The notes under the pieces: generated by a model | The model's input: the letters and a program-made list of their open reading frames with translations, nothing else | Databases searched by the model: none | Told to the model about the DNA's origin: nothing | Program-made: the position numbers and the translations under genes | Shown here: piece by piece, positions 55,001 to 64,000 of the stretch | Layout: the number at the start of each line of letters is the position of its first letter | Numbering within the stretch: the stretch's first letter is position 1 | NCBI GenBank assembly: GCA_004802705.1 | Contig: SGPL01000124.1 | Location: 1-64,000 of the forward strand | Source of the DNA: Bondarzewia mesenterica | Taxonomy: Eukaryota; Basidiomycota; Agaricomycetes; Russulales; Bondarzewiaceae | Direction: 5' to 3' | Length of the DNA stretch: 64,000 bases

Positions 55001-56457
55001 TAGAGAATGTAAGAGACTAACCAGACCATGGACGTAGCTTTTTGCGGTAAAGCCGGTTATGAACATGACCTTAAACAAATAAGTAAAGCCTTACCCGAAG
55101 AGCTGCGAAATAGCTGCCACATAGCACGTAATCAAGATATTGTGCAGATATTATATTATGGACAAAGCTCACTGGTGTTCTCCGGCCGAATCCAAGTGAC
55201 CCAAGAGAAAAATGACAGGGCCTGGACTGATTTAAAAAATGTTTATGCCTGACAGTCCAGTAGAAGTTGACGTGCTCCTTACAGATGTATCCAGGGAAGA
55301 AGTCTTCCAAACACGGAAGCAAAGCTTGAGATTAGCATGCAACTTTGTGGATTGACATATGTGGAGCTTACACCAGGAGAACGAGGCAATGAACCCGTAC
55401 ACGAAGAAACGCTCACGACTGATACCACCGCGGTTTCCGATACCGGCGTAGTTTTGTGAATGTAGCGTGTTGAATAGAGCACAACTGACGAGGTTCGCAG
55501 GCCAGATCATGGACGGGGGAGCAACAAGGAACCTTCTGGCGATGCCGCCGATAGAGTAGCCGATCAACTGAGTAGACATCACGACCATCCACTGGTCTAC
55601 AATTGGAGGGCATGAGCCGCGATCAACAATGATACTGTATACGAGCGATTTGCTTACAGATGAAGTTGTATTCTTGGTTGTAATAAACTCTTTGGACGGC
55701 TATGATGTCTGTCTGCGATACTGTGTGTCAACAGCGCTTCACTTGACGACATCACTTCGTTACAACTTACCGCGTAAGCCGATCCAGCACCAACGGAAGC
55801 CATGATCTATTAAAATATCTGTCAAGAACGGATTCCCGAGATAGAAGATACACCTACTGTGATGAGTACATGTTCTTTAACCGAGAACGGACCCGGATTG
55901 AGCGACGTTCCAAATATCTTCCACGCAGGAACATAGGCAGCCCACAAACGACCGACGGGGAAGCTCAACAGCTGTGCAACAATACCACCAATACTGACGG
56001 ACGGGAAGCGAAAAAAGAAGAACTGGTTAAGCCCGGGGATGAGGATGGCCCATGCAATACCGATGACCCATGTACGCAGAGTAGACACAGGCATTGTTGG
56101 GTCGTCTGTGTTGGCAACGGCGGAGCGCACCTCGGGATACGGAGACTCATCGTCAAGGTCAGCGAGATGAGCCTTGTCCAGGTTTGGGTCGTCGAACTGA
56201 GCGCCGGTCATTTCCTGTCACGACGCACGACAGTGATCAGATTGGTATGAAATTCAACACCTCTGATGACTTACGGCGACATATTCCGCCGCTGCTTGTA
56301 TGGCAACCGGTCAAGATTTTTCGTTTTCCATGCAGATTGTTGAAAACTACTCACTGTCAACGCCACCCAAACCCAGCTCTGGGTCTTTCTCATTGCTGAG
56401 GGAGGGGCTTTCCTTTCGCTCTGAAGTGACAGACACTGGGGAAAATTGTTCAGCCAT
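52001..56457 (-). CDS. Oligopeptide transporter, OPT family (paralogue B)
   Basis: Same family and expected role as paralogue A. Many introns; exon 1 (56457-56355) begins MAEQFSPVSVTSERKESPSL. The 18-base exon 2 (56294-56277) supplies AAEYVA. Exon 3 carries DESPYPEVRSAVANTDD, RTWVIGIAWAILIPGLNQFF and NPGPFSVKEHVLIT. Later exons read YYNQEYNFI, YQWMVVMSTQLIGYSIGGI, FNTLHSQNYAGIGNRGGISRERFF, EVWPTQMPVWAFVLAL and IQSWWGNTV. The tail is PFVGADSLGMPVRPL with GQTFG and a last exon GPSSW-stop. It has introns after LIT and after YNFI that A lacks, while A splits PPSM-IW that is continuous here. The frame was open in all exons checked. Confidence 0.92.
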
Positions 56458-57703
56458 AATGAGATGGGTGGTCGCCCTGCAGAGCGTGTGCATTGATCAC
56501 CCTCATCGCCGACCTTAAATGACGGAGGGAAATCCACTGAGCGTGGAGTATCTCGTAGGAATACAGCTGAGCGATCGTTCCCAATCAGAACGGCATCGAT
56601 GCACGGGTCCAGTTCGTTGTTTCCGAGTATGAACCCTGATAGTCCACGGATGCGGATCACAAAAGATAGCTGATTATAGAACGGGGACACAGCTTCTCAT
56701 GTGAACTTGAATTCGTGAATTGTCAGATGGACGTGCCAGTGTAGTTCGCAAATTATAGTGATATACTCAGTATCAGTGCGGATGTCGAAGTGTATAAGAG
56801 CGGAATATATTGCTTTATTCCTGTATACAGTCACTGAAAATTATCAGCACAACTACAAGGGCGCGAGAGAAGGAATGACTCATTCCCATGAGAATGTATC
56901 CCAGAAGCAGCCTATTGCAATGAAATTCCAAATGCCTGGAGCATGAAAAATTCTACTCAGTTCAGAGGAAGCGGTCGAATCACGGTGGATCATCCGTGCG
57001 GGATGACACATGTTATGACCACGGTTCGACTTCAGTCGTGCGCGTGAGAGGGCGATCCCCGAGGTGGAATTTGCTGGTATAGTGCATCGTAACGCTCGAG
57101 GCTGGTTGGACCATATGTCTCTGCGCTGTAAACCCTATAAAAGGACAGCGCAGATGCCGAGGTCATCCTCATTCGCTATCGGACCACTCTGACGTCGATT
57201 GGCCAGAACACAGGACACGCGTGCAGCCCGAAGGCGATGTAACGAGCCCACGACCTCACAAGAGTAAGCTGTTTCATGTAAAGGGGTAGCACGAAAGTCT
57301 ACAGCATGTTCTCCGTGTCGGGACGTCCTGCCAGCAAAATCATTGAGCAAGAGAGCTGCAAGAAAGAAAGATGGAAAAGGCAAGTCACGGTCACGTGCTA
57401 GGACTTCGCGGAGTCTACGGACATTTATTTCCCGCCCTCGTGGGTTCGCGTTCATCTCTTCAGTACTCTTCAGTACCTCAGTCCTCATCGTGTTCCTCAT
57501 CGTTCTCCTTTTATCGCATAAAGTTCACTGTCCGGCCATTTGGTTCAGAGATTTTCGCAAGCGTCCTTGTTTTCAGGTACAAACGATCGGACCCCTCAGT
57601 TCTTGCGCGGTCCGATACGTGAGCACTAGCTGGGTATCGGTCCTGTGTCTGCTCACCGCCTGCTGGAAGTCCTAGCCCTCTGGCTTCGCTTCTCTCCCTG
57701 GGC
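56458..57703. other. Intergenic between divergent transporter B and the glycosyltransferase gene
   Basis: About 1.25 kb. A consensus TATA box lies at 57136-57144. If it serves the glycosyltransferase, the 5' leader would be over 500 bases or contain an intron. No coding sequence supported. Confidence 0.45.
57136..57144 (+). promoter_or_regulatory. Consensus TATA box upstream of the glycosyltransferase gene
   Basis: TATAAAAGG, a perfect core-promoter match on the plus strand, 560 bases before the next plus-strand start codon. Confidence 0.35.
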
Positions 57704-59102
57704 ATGTTGGCTCTTATACGCTTGGCACCCGTATCTCCTCCTTACAGACGACTCGCCGCCCTCTTGCTAGCGATACCTCCGGCGATCTTTCTGTTCCTGG
57801 GCGCAACTCACACGAAATTGTCAACGCGGTCAGGCCTGACTCTCGTGCACCCCTCCTGGCACACGGCAACCTATCGTGATACTCGAGATTCATCGCATGA
57901 TTCTGAGCTAAAAACTCACACGATCATATCTGGGACACCCCACGTCGATATGACGTTCATCGACTCCAGTACAGAACTCCAGCTGGGTATTGTATCACGT
58001 ATCTATGTCGTCTCACTCCCTCGCCGTACGGACAGGCGTCACCGCATGCATCAACTTGGGCATACACTGGGCCTGAACTGGACCTACGTAGATGCCGTGG
58101 ACATCGACAATCCAGCTATTGCAGCCATTCTGCGCCAAGTACGCGTCCTACGGAACAACGTCGTCTCCTTTTCTGCTCTATCATCGACCATAAGCAATAT
58201 CGCTTCAAATACGTCCGGGAATACTGCTATGTCTAAATTTGATTGGCCAACAGAAATTGACGTCCTCACTAGCTCAGACGATCCTCTCGCACTCGCAGGC
58301 TCTGATATCTGGACGCACTCCTCAACACATAGCTCCTTCGACCCGTCGCTCGTGGGCGAAACTCTTGATAAATTCTCTCTTGACTTGCACTTGAAAAACT
58401 TCATTTATCGACCACCCCGTCCGCTAGTGAACCTCGCCTGCACATCGGGCAACGCCTTGCTCCCGCCTAGAAAGTCAGGCTTCCCCGCCCACATGATTCT
58501 CACCCCCGCTCGGATTGCATGTTGGCATTCACATGTTGAAGTGATCCGTGCGATCGCCACTAGTAATGACGAAGGCCCTGTGCTCGTGCTCGAAGACGAC
58601 ATTGACATGGAACGGGATATCCAAGAGAGGCTGACTACTGTCTGGGACGCGTTGCCTGCCGACTGGGACATTGTCTACCTAGGTAGGATTCCGTACCTTC
58701 AGCGATACATTGATATTAGAGCAGCAAACACTTCGGGTCACAGGGCATTGCTGGTCAAACGAAAGAATATATCCAGCACTCCGCCGTGGCACTGCGTCGG
58801 CCCTTCACCCGTCGTCCGCACCCAAGTGCACCCATGCCTACGTGCTCTCTCGCCGAGGCGCGCGACGCATCTTGTTACATCTCCGTCATCCGCCCTTCGC
58901 CTACTCCCGTGCCATCGACCAAGCGCTCGCGTGGCTCGTGCACAGCGGACGGCTGAGCGCATTCAGCATCGTTCCTCCCGTAATCGTGCAGCGCAAGGAC
59001 GTCAGCAGCGACGTCGTGTCCGGCCGAGGCAGCGACTGGCGAGAGGTGCTGGCCAATGGAGTGCTCGAGTCAATGGAAATGCCGAACGGGACAGGTTACT
59101 GA
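57704..59102 (+). CDS. Type II membrane glycosyltransferase, GT25-like
   Basis: Two exons (57704-58682, 58744-59102) give 445 residues. A short cytosolic basic N-terminus is followed by a signal anchor (about 18-35, LAALLLAIPPAIFLFLGA), so the catalytic part should face the Golgi lumen. GT25 features in order: IYVVSLPRRTDRRHRM, NWTYVDAVD, HMILTPARIACWHSHVEVIRAIA, VLVLEDDIDME with the metal-binding DDxD-type motif (about 299), DWDIVYLGHCWSNE across the intron, and KCTHAYVLSRRGARRILLHL. GT25 includes LPS and collagen galactosyltransferases; fungal members are uncharacterised. The intron removal restores YLGHCW exactly, so the splice is secure. Confidence 0.88.
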
Positions 59103-59511
59103 ATTGCACATTGGACCCGGAGGGAAGACGTGGGGTTGTTTTTGTGTTATCCATGTGTCTCCAGACAATGGCTATGTTACTTGCATCCAAAGCTCTACAG
59201 CCTGTCTTCTTACAAATTCGTAAAGGGGCGACGTCCGCCTACTATGAAGTACAATAACGCACGAAGGTATTGTGCAATGTACATTGCGTGATTCGCGTTG
59301 CTCGCGCACATCAGATGCCCCTTCTGCAGACTGCTGTCTTATTACAGCTGTTGCTGTCGAGGAATCCGTTTCGAGAATATTCGAGACGGGACTCAAACTC
59401 CAGATCCAATTCTAAAGATTACATGTTGTACAACAGAATATGGGCAGCCGATAAGTGTAAAGATATGTGGTCGTTAGGCGAAGAGCCACATGGGGGGGCA
59501 TGGGTAAAGGG
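59103..59511. other. Intergenic between convergent glycosyltransferase and APC11
   Basis: About 410 bases of 3' flanks. No feature recognised. Confidence 0.4.
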
Positions 59512-59976
59512 TCAGTGACCGTTCGTCGCCGCCACTTTCCTCTCCGCGGTCACTGCATTTGCAGAAACCAAAACCAAAATCAGCATACGATTCTTTCCAC
59601 GATGGCCTGCAAAAGAAAGAACAAAGACGCGACGCACCCCACGGTCTTCGATCCATAGGACACTGTTGCTTTGACGCGGTGGTGCCTATCCATTTGAGCA
59701 AGCAATGCATGTGAAAAACATGACTACACTCTCCCCAGACTACACATCCCAACCAAACACCTCGCGTTGATCAACCAAGAATAACTTAAAAAAGAAACGA
59801 GCGGACGCACTCAGCGGACAGTCGTCGCCGGGGACCTTGCACGATGGACAGCAGCCCTCATACGGTACGCGACAGATCCCACACACGTCCTCCTCCTCCG
59901 CGTCCGCATCGTCCGCCTTTCCGGTATCCCATTGCCACTGCGCAATCGCGTGCCATTGCTTAATGTGTACCTTCAT
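59512..59976 (-). CDS. APC11: Anaphase-promoting complex RING subunit APC11
   Basis: RING-H2 subunit that recruits ubiquitin-charged E2 to the APC/C, which drives mitotic exit. Three exons (59976-59811, 59739-59638, 59552-59512) give 102 residues. The start MKVHIKQWHAIAQWQW matches human APC11's MKVKIKCWNGVATWLW. The RING follows: [37 protein letters not shown], then QQCPMDRRPWV. The last zinc ligand, Cys in human APC11, is Asp here, as in the related cullin subunit RBX1. The final short exon uses the acceptor AAATGCAG and adds a 14-residue polar tail. An acidic insertion (DDADAEEED) precedes the RING. Confidence 0.93.
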
Positions 59977-61204
59977 GTTGCTGCTCCTGCTGCGCTGCCC
60001 CCTAAGCCCACCGTCGGCGCGAAGATGCTTTTTTACTAAAATTTGTGGTCGATGAGGGTAGTAATTCAGAACGGAATTTGCGCGCCGAGAGATTGAAGTG
60101 AAAGACCCTACGGCAAGTACTGTTGGGGGCGCCGGGGTCAGTATGTGGAGAGTAAGGCGCTTGCGGAAGGGGTTTGTTGAATGAGTAAAGACGCGTCGAG
60201 CTCTGTTTGTCTGTGTGTACGCGTACAGAAACTCATGACGTCAACGCCATTTACTCATCATGTTCACCCAGGTTCACCCACACATTCGAGTCCAAGTCCA
60301 ACCCGAAGTCGACGAGAAATGTTTTCCGCGTTGCTATGTATTCAAGAAACTACTGATACAAAGTACAATATATATGGGGTGGGAAAGAAAAAAAAAAAAC
60401 TCCACCGATCTTTTTGTTCTTCCATTGCAACAGATCCCAAAACCCAAACCCAACACCAGGCCGAGTCGATTAATGCGTGCACTTCTTCTTGATCTTCCTC
60501 CCACCTCAACCTCAACCCTGCGCCCCATTTGCTCCATTCACCATAAATAACAAAAGATGACCCACATGAACAGCAGCAAAAAAGGGGAAAAAAAGAGAAG
60601 GGAGGAAGAGTAAAAGACGACAAAGGAAAAAGGGTGCGCGTAGATGACGGAGCTCATATAGGGAGGACGGCGGAATTCGAGACGCGGCATATATGACGGC
60701 GATGACGACGGCAACGACGAGAGATGATGACGGATGAGCATAGCAAGAACAGCGATGATTAGGAATGAAGTGAAGAAGAAACATGGCGCGCAGACAGAAA
60801 CGTGAAAAAGAAAAACCGTTCCATACGCCGACACGGGGGAATACTAATCCACATATGCGAACAAGAGCAGGCGGAATACTAGGTCCGACGTATCAGGGGA
60901 ACAAAAACAAAATTAGAAAATAGCAACAGAAGGAGAAGATCTGGAAAGATTTGGAGAGTCAGGATTGGTAAATCAGCACCTATGCTAGTAACTCGTACAC
61001 ACGCGCTCGTGTAAATAATAAGAGTGAAAGCCGGAATATAGACAGACAGACATGCTTTATGTAAAAGGTAGCAAAACCATGACGAACAATGGCATACAAC
61101 AAAACAAGAACGGAGAGGAGGGATGAGGAGGCCAGCGAGCAGTTCAATCGAGCTGCTGCATTGACGTCCATTAAAGAGCAATATTTTAATTATGCTCAGC
61201 TATA
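59977..61204. other. Gene-poor intergenic region
   Basis: About 1.2 kb after the APC11 start. It includes an A-run near 60400 and a purine-rich stretch at about 60550-60630. Mostly low-information sequence; no gene supported. It marks the transition to repeats. Confidence 0.45.
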
Positions 61205-61450
61205 TATGGCTGAGCTATGTTAAAAACATTGAAAAAGCACTGAATATATATATAACATATATAAAAAACATATGAAAAACATATGAAAAAAAAACATAGC
61301 AAAAAAAACATATGAAAAAACATATAAAAAACATATTAAAAAACATAGGAAAAAAATATATAAAAAACATATGAAAAAACATATGAAAAAAACATAGGAG
61401 ATAACGTAATAAATAACATAGGAAAATAACATATAAAAAGCCATTTATAA
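61205..61450. repeat. AT-rich degenerate tandem repeat
   Basis: About 245 bases of irregular units close to ACATATGAAAAAA, 12-14 bases each with variable A-runs. It gives a spurious hydrophobic reading frame on the minus strand. It lies about 100 bases from the retrotransposon. Confidence 0.85.
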
Positions 61451-61559
61451 TATATGGGCACTTTGCAGACCTCTAATTAAAATATAGGCCATTGTATTAA
61501 TCAGACTTTGCAAACCCTTATGTTATAACAAGTTATATACTTTACAAAGTTACTACAGC

Positions 61560-64000
61560 TACTGGTGCCCGATGGTTTACTGTCATCAAAAAGGATGGCT
61601 CCAGTCTTNGNCTCNTCCACAGCCTCGAACNNCTCAATGCAGTCACNATNCAACATTNTGGCATCCCACTNTANACCGATCAGATCNCCGAANAATTNGC
61701 NNGCNANNCCTGTNGNNGCATGCTCGATCTNTATNTCNGATANNACNAGCNAACTCTCGCCGAGTCCTCNCNCNATTATACAACNTTTCAAACCCCCTAT
61801 NGNNCACTTCGCCTTGTCACTCTNCCTATNGGCTGNACAAATTCAGTCCCCATCTTCCANGANGANNTCACCTTCATCNTGCAACCCNAAATTCCCAATA
61901 CCACTATCCCTTACATNGACNANGTACCANTTCNCGGCCCTNCNACTCAATACCTACTCCCTGATGGATCACCTGAAACTCATCCNGATAATCCTCNCAT
62001 TCATCNCTTNATCTNGGAACACTTCTAAAGTCTCAATCANNTNGTCCAGNGCATGAAGTATTCNGGTGGAACCTTTTCNNGNCATAAGGNGATTCTCTNT
62101 TCACCCAAAATTACANTGGTCNNNCATCNCTGTACTCCCCATGGCNNCCTACNTGAAGAACCTCGCNTNGAGAAGATCATCAACTGGGGCCCTTGTNGCN
62201 ACTTGTCTGATNTTNNCNCATTNCTCGGAACNATTNGCNTNATTCNCATTTTNATTCGCAACTTCGCCCATNNTGCTCACGCACTCACCAAGCTTACNCG
62301 CAAAGAAGAACCTTTCCACTTTNGACNNGANCAGATCNCNNCTCAAGAAAACCTCAANGCTGNNCTACTNGCCTCCCCNGCACTCNNTCCAATNGACTAT
62401 TCCTCTNAAGCNCCTNNCATNCTNNNTGTCNANACTTCACANATNGCTGTCGGCTTTCACCTNTGCCAATGNGATCCCNATAATTCCAAGATCTGCTACT
62501 ACACTCNNTTNNGCTCTATCACTCTCAATGACCGTNAAGCNCNATTCTCCCAGCNCAAGCTCNAACTCTATGGCCTTTTTCGTGNTCTGNGATCCCTCAA
62601 GCTCTATCTCATCAGTGTTNGCAACCTNATTATNGAAGTCGACNTGNGCTATATTAANGGCATGCTCNCCAATCNNGATCTCGAACNNAGNGCCAGCATC
62701 AATCGCTNGATNCTCTCCATTCNCACCTTNCATTTTACTCTCGTCNANGTTNNNGNTACNCTTCANACNCCNGATGGATTATNNCGCTGNCCNCCNCAGC
62801 CTGGNNATATCNCTNAGCCNTCNGATNACTTNGANGACTGGNTCNANAATGTCTATGGGTTCCTNCACCTNATCAATTNGCCTTCNNCTTCCTCTCCTAC
62901 NGCTATTCTTTCTANCTANCCAAANAACATCGTGATCGANGCCGATNCTCAGGATACANCTCCCATNCNCACCATCTCCTACAGTGATGTNCNCCACTCN
63001 NACAATGACCANGCTGCNGATNATCNCCTCGAACAAGTTCGCGACTGGCACAAATCCATNGAACNCCCTTNNACANTTTCTGANGCNAAATACACCACCT
63101 TCCTCTGCTATTGCACNGAATTCTTNATNNCTTCTGACAANCTNTNGTGCAANGANTCNCATGGTCANCACAAGCTCATCNCNTTCCCCNATCNTCGNAT
63201 NNCAATTNTNANNNCTNTACANGATGAAGTNGCNCACAAAGGCNTTTACNNNACTANGGCNCTCATCGCACTTCNCTTCTNGTGNCCNATGATGTGACAA
63301 GATATNNCCTNGTTNNTTCNCACTTGCCANATCTGNCAACTTCGACAAACATCCAATATCCTNATTNNTCTGACNNTCGCGANCCCTGNNTNNCTCTTCN
63401 CGAAGATGTACATGNANACCATGCATATGCCCAAGGCTGGCNGCTTNAAATACCTCNTCNAAGGNCACTGTTCAATCTCGCATTANCCNNAATTTNNCAT
63501 GCTTNNANGAGAANCAAGNGCTGCACTNNCTGATTGGATATTCGAGGACATCCTGTGCTGATGGGGTGCTCTNTGCGANATNGTCTCTNATAATGGNTCN
63601 NCATTCATCAAAGCTCTCACCTACCTNGCAAAGAAATANCATGTTCACCATATNCGCATCTCNGGCTANAACTCCCACNNNAANGGCATNNCNNAANGAT
63701 CACACTTCAATGTCTGCCAAGCCCTCTTNAAGGCNGTNGATGGNGANCAATCAAAATGGAACNGTGNNACTTATTCNNTCTTTTNGGCNGATCNCATCAC
63801 TGTNCATNNCCNCATGGGCTGTTNNCCATACTTTGCTGCAACNNGTANCCATCCCTTGGTTCCTCTCAACATCNCNGAAGNNACATACCTNNTTNCNCCC
63901 CCATNTTCNTTCCTTTCCTCCACCGATNTNATTNCCCACNNTGCTATNGCNCTCNAGAAANNCAAATCNGACCTCNCNNCNCTNCATTCNAAGGTTTANG
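61560..64000 (+). mobile_element. Ty3/gypsy-type LTR retrotransposon, pol region (partial, runs off the right edge)
   Basis: Despite many single Ns, the plus strand encodes a pol polyprotein in family order. Reverse transcriptase: KKDG near 61590, FQTPY then LRLVT..TNSVPIF, a degraded Y-x-D-x-VP active-site block near 61910, and INWGPC..LSD near 62190. RNase H: SITLNDR..FSQ.KL.LYG and LKLYLI near 62510-62620. Integrase: an HKG.Y zinc-binding type segment near 63230, TCH.CQ near 63330, MHMPKA.G.KYL near 63430, WIFEDIL near 63540, SHFNVCQALFKA near 63705. No LTR is visible in the window, and gag was not identified. The Ns prevent judging whether the frame is intact. Confidence 0.88.

Noticed and set aside
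59553..59637. Shorter APC11 second intron ending at TTTTGCAG near 59607
   Set aside because: It leaves the frame open but gives an unrelated tail; the later acceptor gives RRPWVTAER, which is a more natural C-terminus.
61220..61444. Very hydrophobic minus-strand frame (Phe/Tyr/Cys-rich)
   Set aside because: Translation of the AT-rich tandem repeat.
1..64000. CRISPR arrays, bacterial operons, ribosomal RNA genes
   Set aside because: None seen; gene structure is eukaryotic throughout.

Overview
The window is nuclear DNA of a filamentous basidiomycete, most probably an Agaricomycete. The genes carry many GT-AG introns of about 50-60 bases. Their products are fungal housekeeping proteins (eL19, VPS4, CAND1, VPS35, BCP1, MED9, APC11, an Esa1-type acetyltransferase) mixed with saprotroph functions (oxalate decarboxylase, pectin methylesterase, two oligopeptide transporters, a xylosidase/arabinosidase-like hydrolase). 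There is no bacterial-style operon structure. All gene models were spliced by hand from the sequence; nearly all close as one frame from start to stop.

Layout. 1-14 kb: the 5' end of an ESA1-type gene and RPL19 (both minus), then a HAL4/HAL5-type kinase, VPS4, a small acidic protein and a 16-exon CAND1 gene (all plus). 14.4-21.6 kb: a rearranged block. Two intact proline dehydrogenase genes lie in inverted orientation. Between them sit BCP1, a decayed monocarboxylate-transporter-like pseudogene, and a 5' fragment of the kinase gene that lies 13 kb away, spliced directly onto the promoter of one PRODH copy. 22.5-29.5 kb: a tRNA-like sequence, VPS35 (minus), a single-pass membrane protein and MED9. 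30-42 kb: oligopeptide transporter A, a C2H2 zinc-finger protein, and an RSC1/2-like bromodomain-BAH protein. 42.8-59.1 kb: a hydrolase with a long disordered tail facing an oxalate decarboxylase, then a small P-loop kinase, pectin methylesterase, transporter B and a GT25-like glycosyltransferase. This is the most niche-related stretch. 59.5-64 kb: APC11, gene-poor AT-rich repeats and a Ty3/gypsy retrotransposon full of single-base Ns, which looks like a collapsed multi-copy repeat.

How the genes relate. There is no single pathway. VPS4 (ESCRT disassembly) and VPS35 (retromer) both act at endosomes, CAND1 and APC11 in ubiquitin ligase control, and ESA1, MED9 and the RSC-like protein in chromatin and transcription. 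Oxalate decarboxylase, pectin methylesterase, the two peptide transporters and proline dehydrogenase fit growth on plant material and use of peptide and proline nitrogen.

No clearly new defence or mobile system is visible. The most unusual items are the PRODH / kinase-fragment / transporter-remnant mosaic, the hydrolase with its disordered tail, an intron-bearing tRNA-like sequence whose acceptor stem does not pair, a long imperfect hairpin at 7.8 kb, and the differing intron positions of the two transporter paralogues.
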